DNA of 64,000 nucleotides. Origin: Natrinema sp. CBA1119 (lineage in GTDB: Archaea > Halobacteriota > Halobacteria > Halobacteriales > Natrialbaceae). Under the pieces are notes generated by a model. It was not told the origin of the DNA. It saw only the letters and a list, made by a program, of their open reading frames with translations, and did no database searches. The first letter of the stretch is position 1. Each line of letters opens with the position of its first letter. A program made the translations under genes and the position numbers. The stretch lies in assembly GCF_002572525.1 (NCBI RefSeq), contig NZ_PDBS01000008.1, positions 62,001 to 126,000 of the forward strand. Reading direction: 5' to 3'. Positions 26,553-34,812 of this stretch are shown here, piece after piece.

Positions 26553-27086
26553 ATGGGGTGCGTAGCACCCAGTATAACCGAGTCGTGGGACGACATCAAC
26601 GAGCAGGTCAAAGCGGACTGGAAAGAGGATACTACGCCATTCGAGCGGGTGTGCGAAATCGTTGAGCAAACCCACGACGGGCAGTCGGCAGCCGAGATCG
26701 ACGACCGCGCCCTCGTAAGCGAACCGACGGCACGTCGACACTGCAAGACGCTCGTGAACACGGACTTCGCCGAGACGGAGCAGGACGGCCAAACGACGCT
26801 GTACAAGCGAAACAGCGACCGGGTTTTGATATTCCGGATCCGCGAGCTTCGTGAGGAAGTCAATCGGCCGGAGTTGCTCGACAGCATCAAGGAAATGAAG
26901 GTCGAGATCCGGCGCTATGAGGACCGCTACGACGTGGTGTCACCCGAAGAGCTCAGCCAGCAACTCGACGCCGACGAGACGGAGGGCTGGGACGACCTCA
27001 CCGCGTGGCGAACGACGCGGCAGAACCTCGCCGTCGCCCACGCGGCACTTGCCTACGACGAGGCCAGACACCAGCTCGCTGTGTGA
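26553..27086 (+). CDS. Winged-helix protein (DUF7342-like), first gene of a two-gene module
   Basis: This 177-residue protein starts at MGCVAPSITESWDDINEQVK. An ArsR-like helix-turn-helix lies at about 40-85 (HDGQSAAEIDDRALVSEPTA, then RRHCKTLVNTDF), followed by a charged coiled segment. The next gene overlaps it by 4 nt (GTGA). This pairing recurs in haloarchaea and resembles antitoxin-toxin organisation; I regard that as inference. A start 36 nt upstream would add a hydrophobic stretch and is less likely. Confidence 0.65.
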   Translation: MGCVAPSITESWDDINEQVKADWKEDTTPFERVCEIVEQTHDGQSAAEIDDRALVSEPTARRHCKTLVNTDFAETEQDGQTTLYKRNSDRVLIFRIRELREEVNRPELLDSIKEMKVEIRRYEDRYDVVSPEELSQQLDADETEGWDDLTAWRTTRQNLAVAHAALAYDEARHQLAV

Positions 27087-27535
27087 GCGAGAACGGCCGA
27101 CCCGGCGAGTTCGGACCGATCTATCTCCCGGCGCTCCAGCGGATTCGTGACCTCTGGCTCGAGCTTGAGCCGGTAGTCGACGCAACCTCGTACGATGACG
27201 TCGTCGCACCCACGGAACTGCAGATCAGTCTCGGCGACGGTCTTGGAGGCGCCGACGCTGCGCGACTCGATATCCAGTGGAGCGAACTGGGGATGTATTC
27301 GTTTCATTACGTCGATAGCGAAGACGTCAACTGGCGATTCGATCGCCACCCGAATACACACTCACCCGAAATCCATTTCCAGCCTCCTTCCGAGGCCGCC
27401 ACGACGACAGCCGAACCGTCCTGTATCGACGTGACCGAGGTGTCACTCGTCACTCGTGCAGTCCATGCGATGTGGCGAGCAGCGTACGAGGACGATGACC
27501 TAGATCGGCTGAATAGTGCGTCAAACCCACCGTAA
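27083..27535 (+). CDS. Partner of the HTH protein, possible TumE-like toxin
   Basis: The 150-residue protein starts with GTG at 27083 overlapping the previous stop. An N-terminal helix (LPALQRIRDLWLELEPVVDA) is followed by strands including YSFHYVDSEDVNWRFDRHPN and HSPEIHFQPPSEA. The aromatic HYVDS...RFDRHP...HF pattern is reminiscent of TumE/DUF6516 toxins, though weak. Translational coupling to a DNA-binding protein supports a two-gene regulatory or toxin-antitoxin unit. Confidence 0.5.
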   Translation: MSENGRPGEFGPIYLPALQRIRDLWLELEPVVDATSYDDVVAPTELQISLGDGLGGADAARLDIQWSELGMYSFHYVDSEDVNWRFDRHPNTHSPEIHFQPPSEAATTTAEPSCIDVTEVSLVTRAVHAMWRAAYEDDDLDRLNSASNPP

Positions 27536-27728
27536 ATGACTACCGCGAAAGTCTATAAGGATCTCACCATTGAGACACGTAGCGGTATCCCGTCGCGCCC
27601 GTAGTATTGTTGATGCGGTACTACAACAGTATCGCGGCTTCTCTCAGAGCGAGAGCGTTCCGATCTGGAGCGAAAGCGAGATCGACACACCGGTTTTTCC
27701 CGCTCGCGCTGGAATACCGTCCACGCAC

Positions 27729-28541
27729 ATGGACGTAACCGAGGACATAGTTCGGGATGTCTGCACGGACGCGGTCTTCGAGCGCGGCGAACGATACCTT
27801 TCTGAGGGCCGTGTTCATGAGATTCACCGCGTCGACACCACCGTAACCGCCGTCGTGAGCGGCAGCCGTCAGTACGATGTCCGTGTTGACCTCGCCGCCG
27901 ACAGGTTTGCCCCGTGGTGCGACTGTCCATACGACGGGCCGGGAACGTGCAAGCACGTCGTCGCCGTGTTGCTTCGGTGTGTTGACGACCGTCCCCCAGA
28001 CGAAGGCGATCGACTCGATGCCGCACTCAACGGTGCCGATGCCGACGAGCTCCGCGCGTTCCTGCGTGAAGAACTCGTGATCGATGCGGACCTCCGCGAT
28101 CAATTTCTCGCCCATGCCGGTGGGTCAACGAGGCGGTCGGTCAGCGAACTTCGCACCTCGATCGATCGGCGGTTTGAGGAGACGAACCCTGAGTACGACG
28201 TCGTTTTCGAGCCGATCGACTTCACGGAGTGGTTTGATCTCGCGAACGAGTACCGCAAGCAGGAGCAGTACAGATCAGCGATGATCGTCTACCGGGCACT
28301 TATCGAGTCGCTTGACGACAACATGGAGCGCGTCGACGGCGCATACGACCACTTCTCGAGTGCGTTCAGACAGGCACTCGACGGGTACGTCGACTGTATC
28401 GTGGCCACGGAACGCGACGCCGACACGGTCACAGACGCCGTCGCATTCCTCGATGAGCGAGCGGCGTCGGGAACGCCGTTCCTCGCGGAACACTTCGAGC
28501 GGGCAGCGGCCGAGCTCCGAGAAAAGGTGGGCGAGTCCTGA
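27729..28541 (+). CDS. SWIM zinc-finger protein
   Basis: The 270-residue protein starts at MDVTEDIVRDVCTDAVFERG; the frame is open further upstream, but this Met begins the conserved FERGERYLSEGRVHEI region. The SWIM motif is WCDCPYDGPGTCKHVVAVLL (CxCx7CxH). A helical C-terminal domain follows (FDLANEYRKQEQYRSAMIVY, a TPR-like helix pair). SWIM proteins bind DNA or partner proteins; the exact role is unknown. It lies directly left of the first origin boxes. Confidence 0.75.
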   Translation: MDVTEDIVRDVCTDAVFERGERYLSEGRVHEIHRVDTTVTAVVSGSRQYDVRVDLAADRFAPWCDCPYDGPGTCKHVVAVLLRCVDDRPPDEGDRLDAALNGADADELRAFLREELVIDADLRDQFLAHAGGSTRRSVSELRTSIDRRFEETNPEYDVVFEPIDFTEWFDLANEYRKQEQYRSAMIVYRALIESLDDNMERVDGAYDHFSSAFRQALDGYVDCIVATERDADTVTDAVAFLDERAASGTPFLAEHFERAAAELREKVGES

Positions 28542-28562
28542 TTGAGTGTCCACACCCCTTCG

Positions 28563-28810
28563 TGTCCAGTGTCTTCTCATAATCTGCGAACCGAACTGCA
28601 CCCTACCCCGCTATGTCCAGTGTCTCGGATAGTTCAAGAGTAGCAGGACACCCCATCGTGTCCAGTGTCTTTACGGCCATTTCGGTACTCGGATGACTAC
28701 CCCAGTTTGTCCAGTGTCTCAGACTCCTCGAGAGTAGCAGGACACCCCACTCTGTCCAGTGTCCAAATCACCAGCAGGCAACAGAATATACCCCATTGTG
28801 TCCAGTGTCT
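28563..28810. other. Origin recognition boxes, downstream cluster of orc gene 1
   Basis: Six direct copies of TGTCCAGTGTCT (one ends TCC) start at 28563, 28614, 28659, 28709, 28753 and 28799, each preceded by a C-rich run such as ACCCCATT or ACACCCCATCG. A seventh, degenerate copy (TGTCCACTGTCT) lies inside the orc gene near 28869. Repeats of this type next to orc1/cdc6 are origin recognition boxes. Confidence 0.85.
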
Positions 28811-28818
28811 TTCGAGTG

Positions 28819-30036
28819 TCAGAGGTCCTGATCGAGACGCTGCTGAACGGCGTCGGTTACCCCCACCATGTCCACTGTCTCGTCGAGAGCTTCGAGTAGG
28901 AGATCGGGATTTGTGTCGAGAGCATACTCGTAGTACCGACCACCCGATTCACCTCTGTTCCGCTCTGTACGACTCGCAATCCCTAACATCGAAAGCTCGC
29001 CAAGATGGTCACGCATCCGTCGGGGAACGAGCGGGTCAACTGCAGCTCGACCACAGATAATTTCGTATCGATCCTGCACGTCACGCGCCCGAATCGGTGT
29101 ATCACCCTCTTCGTGTAACATCAGGAGGGCGTACAGCACGAGATGTCCCTGCTGGGTGAGACCAGCAACGCCGTCGACGATTCGACTCCGCTCGAGGGAC
29201 TCTCGAGCCTGGTCAACGTGGTCGACGGTTACCCGCGTGGCGTCCTGTTCAACAGCCACGTCCCCTGCTTCCATAAGCAGATCCAGACTTTGTCGGGCGT
29301 CTCCGGCGTCTTTAGCGCCGAACGCTGCACACTTCGCGATGACTTCATGCGGCACGACATCGTCGAAAAACGCGATATCAGCGCGTTGGCGAAGGATATC
29401 TCGGAGCTCATTCGCATTGTAGGCAGGGAACTGGAGTTCTTTTTCGCACAGGCTCGACTGGACTTTCGAACTCAGCGACTCGCGGAATTTGAAGTCGTTT
29501 GAGATACCGATGATTCCGACCTTTGATTCCTCCAGATTGCCGTTGGCTCGAGCGCGTGGGATCTGGTACAGAATTGAATCATCGTCGATGTGATCGATCT
29601 CGTCGAATACGATGATGACGGTGCTGCTGATCGCGTCGAGTTCCTCCCAAAGCCATTCGTTTACTTGTCGTCGGGGATATCCAGTCGGCTTCAAATGATC
29701 CTCTGGGTCGCGGAGATCGTTGATCAGTTGAATCGCGACCTGATAGCTCGTACTCAGATCCTCGCAGTTCGTACGGATAGTCATGAGATCGACATCGAAT
29801 TTAGCCGCGTCATCTTTGAGTTCCCGAAGGAGATAGCGCGTACAGGCGGTTTTCCCGACGCCGGCTTTGCCATAGAGAAAGATATTCGCAGGCTGATCGC
29901 CGTTGATGACGGGCTGCAGGGCCGAAATATATTGCTGTAGCTCTTCATCGCGACCGACAATCTCCTCTGGTTGGTAATCTTCCCGGAGGACATCTCGCTC
30001 CTGAAAGATATCCGTGTCAGGCTGGAACAAGCTCAT
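28819..30036 (-). CDS. orc: Orc1/Cdc6 replication initiator, copy 1
   Basis: The 405-residue initiator AAA+ ATPase has Walker A YGKAGVGKTACTRYLL, Walker B TVIIVFDEIDHID, sensor 1 VGIIGISNDFKF and a sensor 2/arginine region in GDARQSLDLLMEAGDVA. The C-terminal winged helix (TQQGHLVLYALLMLHEEGDT) binds origin boxes. It recognises the origin and loads the replicative helicase. It is surrounded by TGTCCAGTGTCT boxes on both sides, with an AT-rich tract upstream, the usual autonomous-origin layout in haloarchaea. Confidence 0.93.
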   Translation of the reverse strand: MSLFQPDTDIFQERDVLREDYQPEEIVGRDEELQQYISALQPVINGDQPANIFLYGKAGVGKTACTRYLLRELKDDAAKFDVDLMTIRTNCEDLSTSYQVAIQLINDLRDPEDHLKPTGYPRRQVNEWLWEELDAISSTVIIVFDEIDHIDDDSILYQIPRARANGNLEESKVGIIGISNDFKFRESLSSKVQSSLCEKELQFPAYNANELRDILRQRADIAFFDDVVPHEVIAKCAAFGAKDAGDARQSLDLLMEAGDVAVEQDATRVTVDHVDQARESLERSRIVDGVAGLTQQGHLVLYALLMLHEEGDTPIRARDVQDRYEIICGRAAVDPLVPRRMRDHLGELSMLGIASRTERNRGESGGRYYEYALDTNPDLLLEALDETVDMVGVTDAVQQRLDQDL

Positions 30037-30090
30037 AGTGATCTTGCCTTAGCGTGTTTGGGAACCAACATAAAACCACCGCGTCGAGTG

Positions 30091-30331
30091 TGTCCAGTGT
30101 GTCTAGTGTCCCGTTTCCTACCCCTCTCCCCCACCCCACTATGTCCAGTGTCTTCCCGGAATAGCAAGGGGGACTCCGTTGATGAAGAACTTTAAACGTT
30201 AGAAAAATTTAAGTTGTCTATCCACAAACTAGTCCGAACGGTAGCTAGCACAGTAGTGAGTGGATGGATTTCTTAGGTTGAAGTGACTACAACAGCTTTC
30301 CGATCAAACTGGCGCGCAAAGACACTGGACA
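30091..30331. other. Replication origin 1: upstream boxes and AT-rich unwinding tract
   Basis: Boxes TGTCCAGTGT at 30091 and TGTCCAGTGTCT at 30142 face an inverted copy AGACACTGGACA at 30320-30331, followed by TGATGGGGTGGG, the complement of the C-rich part of the box. Between them lies an AT-rich stretch (ACTTTAAACG and AGAAAAATTTAAG, about 30187-30212), a likely duplex-unwinding element. Inverted boxes around an AT tract upstream of orc are the canonical haloarchaeal arrangement. Confidence 0.8.
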
Positions 30332-30412
30332 TGATGGGGTGGGTGTGTCTACAATTACCGACTTCGAAAATCGGAATTGTGTCCCTAGTGTTTCGAGTTC
30401 TGCAAGGTACTC

Positions 30413-30498
30413 CTATAGCAGCCACTGAAACGATTCACACACTGATCGTACAGCTGCCGTTCGATCAGGCGTGCAATGACTTTCAGTGGCTACTATAG
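30413..30498. mobile_element. MITE, 86 bp, family 1
   Basis: The ends are CTATAGCAGCCACTGAAA (30413-30430) and TTTCAGTGGCTACTATAG (30481-30498), inverted at 17 of 18 positions. There is no coding capacity. The internal sequence (ACGATTCACAC...GTGCAATGAC) is shared with the longer element at 41411. It lies beside an orc remnant. Confidence 0.75.
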
Positions 30499-30507
30499 AC
30501 AGCCCGA

Positions 30508-30625
30508 GTTGAGACCGGATCGCATCCTTCCCAGTCACACAACACTTCGTAGGGTTCGCTAATCTTTCGTGTCCGCACAGGCGTCTCGCCACGCCCCTTG
30601 AGCAACATTAAAGCCCACAACACGA
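30508..30625 (-). pseudogene. Remnant of a third orc1/cdc6 gene (winged-helix part)
   Basis: The minus frame reads VLWALMLLKGRGETPVRTRK and ISEPYEVLCDWEGCDPVSTR, aligning with the winged helix of the intact protein (VLYALLMLHEEGDTPIRARD...YEIICGRAAVDPLVPRR). A stop interrupts it upstream and the MITE bounds it downstream. This indicates a former additional initiator gene. Confidence 0.6.
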
Positions 30626-30967
30626 GTCACCTGTCAGTCTGGAGTAGATGTCTCGAGAGACCGCGCTGGACGTGACGCTTGAGGACTACCTCAAGTCATC
30701 GGAATAGCTGATACACTGTTGGTATACCGCAGGTGTCGAATGAAACCTTCCACCAACTAAAGAAGTGAGAGAGAAGGCCCACACCCTGGGTGTCGAGTGT
30801 AAACTACTGAATTTATGCATTAAAACCGGTATATAGCCCACTCAGGAACCCGGTAGATGGAGCTCAAAGTCTGTTCTTTTCTGGCTGTGAACCCCGGCGG
30901 ATACATTTCGATACGATATGTGTTCTTTCGAAACCACTCTATTCTGAAAATGAGGGGGAGAGTCTGT
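30626..30967. other. Intergenic, small remnants only
   Basis: A short plus frame at 30648-30704 (MSRETALDVTLEDYLKSSE) matches the tail of the minus-strand pseudogene to the right (TDVTLTDYLES), so it is probably a duplicated gene end. Nothing else is supported. Confidence 0.35.
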
Positions 30968-31268
30968 TATGACTCGAGATAGTCCGTCAACGTCACGTCA
31001 GTGCAGGCTCTCGAGTTATCGTATTGTTCTCGTCTGCTGTCTTTGTTTCGTGGCAGTACATACACAGCCGCTAGAGACTCGACTCCTCGAGTGGGTAACC
31101 ACTGTCTACGATCCGTTCGATGCGATCGACCTCCGCAAGTAGCAAACGCCGGTGGCTGAGTTCCTCGATCGTGACATCGGCCGGGCACTGGGAGAAACCA
31201 TAGATCTCAAGTCCGTGTTTCCGGCTGCGTTTGCTGATTTTGATCAGCATCTGGCCCGTCTCGTTCAA
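30968..31268 (-). pseudogene. Decayed small protein gene
   Basis: The frame MNETGQMLIKISKRSRKHGL continues through CPADVTIEELSHRRLLLAEV to EESSL; after a frameshift AAVYVLPRNKDSRREQYDNS leads to TDVTLTDYLES and a TAA at 30968. The helix-rich first part is protein-like. Unknown family. Confidence 0.35.
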
Positions 31269-31499
31269 CCTGCCGCTCTCAGGAATGTACTTAGATGCTA
31301 AACTCAGTCAGTGCGACAGTGATGAGACAGTCATCTCTGTATTCGAATTCAGTCAGCCCCGGCACTGACCGCTTGATCGCATATAATTGTAGTACGACGG
31401 CGAGAACACTAGCGAGAAATTGCCGAGCAAGATTGGTGCCCCACTATTTCTAACAAGGACTACTCCCAATACTATAAGTGACTAGCCATACACAATCAA
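31269..31499. other. Intergenic, nothing seen
   Basis: No frame, repeat or structured element could be supported. Confidence 0.3.
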
Positions 31500-31615
31500 A
31501 ATGGAAGCTGCGCTCCACGTCGCCGCGGGGGTATGCGTTGAAATGCCCCGGGTGCTGAGACACCCGAAGCGTGGCTTCCAATCCCTTACCTGGGATTTGA
31601 AAGCCATGTTTCGCT
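31500..31615 (+). mobile_element. Hairpin-rich segment resembling an IS200/IS605 3' end
   Basis: Several short stems occur in series: CCCCGGG, GGGTG-CTGAG-ACACCC and AATCCC-TTACCT-GGGATT, within GCGGGGGTATGCGTTGAA and GAAGCGTGGCTTCCAATCCC contexts that resemble the right ends of haloarchaeal tnpB-bearing elements. No tnpB or tnpA is present, so this would be a solo end or non-autonomous remnant. The identification rests on recalled sequence similarity. Confidence 0.35.
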
Positions 31616-31703
31616 TACTTCTGGCGGGATATAAACGTCCCGCACGAGAGTTGTATCGCACTCAAGTAGCCGTCGACTCCAACAGTCACCGCTCGAGGTG
31701 GCC

Positions 31704-31856
31704 ATGAGCGAGAAGCAACAGTCAGAAGAGGACGGAAACTGGTCGCTACCGTCGTGTCCGCATTGTGGGAAAGCGGTGATGCTGGTCTACACACGCGGTC
31801 CGATGGACCATATCGCGTCGCCGTGTGGCTGTCGAGTAGCGTCGCCAGACCTCTGA
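31704..31856 (+). CDS. Small zinc-finger protein (50 aa)
   Basis: ATG at 31704, TGA at 31854. SLPSCPHCGKAVMLVYTRGP then SPCGCRV gives a CPHC...CGC zinc-ribbon-like site. In another frame right after the stop, SEKDSAIDAIETAVPHILDR then RDEGKQQ reads to a TGA at 31933, so the native protein may have been about 76 aa and a frameshift may have shortened it. Confidence 0.5.
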   Translation: MSEKQQSEEDGNWSLPSCPHCGKAVMLVYTRGPMDHIASPCGCRVASPDL

Positions 31857-32018
31857 GAAAGACTCGGCCATCGACGCGATTGAGACCGCCGTGCCACATA
31901 TTTTGGATCGGCGGGACGAAGGCAAGCAGCAGTGAAGACTATCTCTGATCGGACTCAACAATCAATTGGCTAGTTGCATCGTTCTTGCAAAGGAAACTTC
32001 AAACAGAAGGGGGTTCGG

Positions 32019-32673
32019 ACACCCCTCTATCGATGTGTTTCTGAGAGACGGTCTCTTACACATCGAAGAACTGCTTCGAGAAGACCGGATCGAACGGTGA
32101 AATACATCTCAGAGGTCAATTTTCGAGAGTAGGCGGGATCAGCTGCCAGGACACACACCGTTATCGAAGTGTGTCTCGGATAGTTGCTTTGGACGGTGTT
32201 TTCTCCGAAGGGGAGAAACAATCTGACTGAGAGATTCTGACTGAGAGATACTCAGGGATAAGGCGGCACAGACACCCCTCTATCGATGTGTTCTCACTGT
32301 GGGTATAGAAGTGATAAAACGACGAGTGACTGGAAGAATCGAGGCTTCTAACCAAGGGTTGAGACCGGTAACCGTGGAAAATTGGACAGAGAAGGACTGA
32401 GAGGGGCTATTTACTGGTCACTGTTTTCGAAGAGAATTGATGAATCTCATGATCAAGGCGTCGAACACATCGAACACTTCGATAGAGGTGTGTGTGAGTG
32501 TTGTTCTAGAAAGCTAGAAGAAGAGAAAGAAAAACATTGGAATGAATTACACCGATTTGCTAACCAATCAACTCTCTTCCGCGAGATCTAGCGATACCAT
32601 CGCTCTCGATCATTCAATCCCATCGATCGACCCCCTCCCCTTCGAGGCGTCGAACACATCGATAGAGGGGTGT
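32019..32673. other. Replication origin 2: second family of origin boxes
   Basis: ACACCCCTCTATCGATGTGT occurs directly at 32019 and 32272 and inverted at 32653 (ACACATCGATAGAGGGGTGT); a variant inverted copy (AACACTTCGATAGAGGTGTG) lies at 32473. The two orientations face each other around a 180-bp centre with AT-rich patches. The orc gene copy 2 follows. The box differs completely from that of origin 1. A short frame at 32382-32591 overlaps the boxes and is not accepted as a gene. Confidence 0.85.
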
Positions 32674-32841
32674 CTGTCTCAACACTCCCCTCTCTCATAA
32701 CACATCGTCGGCCGTTTTTACTACCTTGAGGGCTCGCCGTCTCAACTGGGTCAAATCGCCGGATATCATCCGTCTAATCGGAGAAATACACATCGACAAA
32801 GGTGGGCAACACTTTTGGTCCCACCCTGTATGGGTCACCGT

Positions 32842-34269
32842 ATGGATGACTTCGAGGATCCTCGAGATGAGGCGGGGACATCGAAGGACGAAACGATGGA
32901 GGAGGACATTTCCTCATTCGAGTCTTCAGCGCCTGAGATATCTTCATCCTCGAGTAACTCGCCGTCGACCAATGGTTCACAATCGATCGAGGATATGTTG
33001 CTGGAGTTCGATCAGCAAGAGGGACTCATTCGTGATCGGTCGCTTCTCGATCCGAATCACATCGTCGAAGAGGATCGAATCGTCGGTCGCGACGAACAAC
33101 TCCAGGAGGTTACGAAGATGCTCCGCGTCGCTCTCGGGGACAACCGTCCGCCGAATCTCTTTCTCTATGGTCCCTCGGGGACCGGTAAATCTCTCATCAC
33201 CAAAGCCGTTTGCAAGAACATTAGCGCGATCTGCGAATCACGTGACATTCGCTTCGGGACGATCGAAGTCAACTGCCAGGATCTCGACACCCTCGGCGTT
33301 GCAGTCTACGAACTAGCGAGTCGCGCTGCGGATGAAGCTCTCGTCGAGGTCGAGGTTCCGAAACACGGCGTCGCGACGAAGGAAAAGTGGGACGAACTTT
33401 ATCGGATCGTCAACAAGAACTTCGATTCAGCAGTGTTCGTCCTCGATGAACTCGATATGCTCGTCGGTCGACGGGACAAACAGGAGCCGGCGTTCTCCCG
33501 CCTCCTCTATCAACTGTCTCGAGCCGGTGCAAATAATGAACTCACTGCGCACGTCTCAGTCGTCGCGATCTCTAACGATACGAAGATGATGGAGTCCGTG
33601 GGGAGTCGGGCTCTGAGCTCCTTTACCCCCGAAGACGTCCACTTTGACGATTACGATGCGAATCAGTTGCAGTCGATTCTTCGTCGTCGACAGGACGCCT
33701 TCTATGACGACGTTCTTGACGAGGACGTCATTCCGCTGGCGGCTGCCTTCGCAGCGCAGACCCACGGCGATGCTCGCAAAGCGATCGATCTCATGCGCGT
33801 CGCCGGTGAACTCGCTGAACGCGAAGGTGACGAAGGTGTTCGTGAAGCGCACGTCCGTGAGGCGCAGGACAAAGTCGAGAAAAACCGCGTCCTCGAAGTC
33901 GTTCGAGGTATCAGCACACAGAAGAAGCTTTGTCTCTATGCGACGGCAGCTGTCGCTGCCGAAACGGACGATGAATCCGCACGTAGTACGACCGGCTACC
34001 GGGTGTATCAGTTCCTCACTGACGCGATCGAGGCCGACCAATATCACCAGGAGACCTACGTTAACAAGATGAAGGAGATGACGACATACTCTCTCGTCGA
34101 CTTCGAACGACGAAGCCATGGACCGAGTTCGGGGATGTTCCTCGAGTTCCAGTTCGGCGAGCGTCCCGAGACGATCCTCGAAACGCTTCGCGAGGACTCG
34201 CGTATCGACATGGTCTCCGGGGACGAAGTCTCGACCGTCGTCAAAGCACAGGTTAGAAACGAGAACTGA
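32842..34269 (+). CDS. orc: Orc1/Cdc6 replication initiator, copy 2
   Basis: The protein has 475 residues from MDDFEDPRDEAGTSKDET; nearby upstream Met/GTG codons are alternatives. A Ser/Glu-rich disordered N-terminus of about 60 residues precedes the AAA+ core: Walker A YGPSGTGKSLITKAV, Walker B AVFVLDELDMLV, sensor 1 VSVVAISNDTKMM and GDARKAIDLMRVAGELA. The C-terminal winged helix is less typical than in copy 1. Boxes of the second family lie upstream (32019-32673) and downstream (34312, 34469), indicating that this protein serves origin 2. Confidence 0.93.
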   Translation: MDDFEDPRDEAGTSKDETMEEDISSFESSAPEISSSSSNSPSTNGSQSIEDMLLEFDQQEGLIRDRSLLDPNHIVEEDRIVGRDEQLQEVTKMLRVALGDNRPPNLFLYGPSGTGKSLITKAVCKNISAICESRDIRFGTIEVNCQDLDTLGVAVYELASRAADEALVEVEVPKHGVATKEKWDELYRIVNKNFDSAVFVLDELDMLVGRRDKQEPAFSRLLYQLSRAGANNELTAHVSVVAISNDTKMMESVGSRALSSFTPEDVHFDDYDANQLQSILRRRQDAFYDDVLDEDVIPLAAAFAAQTHGDARKAIDLMRVAGELAEREGDEGVREAHVREAQDKVEKNRVLEVVRGISTQKKLCLYATAAVAAETDDESARSTTGYRVYQFLTDAIEADQYHQETYVNKMKEMTTYSLVDFERRSHGPSSGMFLEFQFGERPETILETLREDSRIDMVSGDEVSTVVKAQVRNEN

Positions 34270-34311
34270 GCCTCCGGTACTACCGGGAACCATCCGTCTG
34301 GATACGACACC

Positions 34312-34487
34312 ACACACCTCTATCGATATGTAATCGCTCGAGAGGGAGTGTCTAGTGCGGAATTTCTGGGGTTGTATCCACACGACGTTTGGAGGACTTC
34401 TTTCACTTATCATCCCGTATATAACCCATTGAATCTCTCAGAAACTGCAATCCTGTACGGTAATCACCACACCTCTATCGAAGTGTT
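34312..34487. other. Two downstream boxes of origin 2
   Basis: ACACACCTCTATCGATATGT at 34312 and ACACCTCTATCGAAGTGTT at 34469 are variants of the box found upstream of the same orc gene, in direct orientation. The rest of 34270-34546 holds no gene. Confidence 0.7.
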
Positions 34488-34546
34488 CTCTGTCGTCTCT
34501 AGTGGGGGATTCCACAACTTTCGAGGATGGAATTGATGTATGCCTT

Positions 34547-34812
34547 CTATTTCTTTACTGCTCGTGACGGCCACCGATTGGATCTTGGTTCGTGTCGCAC
34601 TCGGCGCGGACTCCGTCGGTTAGACGATGTCGGCATATCCCGTCGCAGACTTCCGTACTGGACTAGATCGAGCATCGCGACGTACGTCGTTCCTTCGTAG
34701 ACGACGATCCAATGACCCTTGCCATCGGTACTTGCGACCGGTTCGTGCTCGAAGAGCGTTTGGGCCATGCCTTCGAACGCCCCGTCGTCGGTCGAGGACG
34801 CATGACATCCTC
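34547..34812 (-). pseudogene. C-terminal gene fragment cut by an IS
   Basis: A minus frame from the IS end reads CHASSTDDGAFEGMAQTLFE, HEPVASTDGKGHWIVVYEGT and TYVAMLDLV before a low-complexity Arg/Ser-rich tail and a stop at 34547. It is protein-like for the first 55 codons. Its 5' part may lie beyond the other IS end (36185 onward), but I could not join a convincing frame. Confidence 0.4.

Noticed and set aside
28563-28810. CRISPR array
   Set aside because: Repeats are only about 12 bp with variable 35-51 bp spacing and C-rich leaders, and similar boxes flank orc on the other side; no cas genes.
32382-32591. 69-aa plus-strand frame inside origin 2
   Set aside because: It spans two origin boxes and includes one of them (32473); composition is otherwise unremarkable, so I treat it as non-coding.
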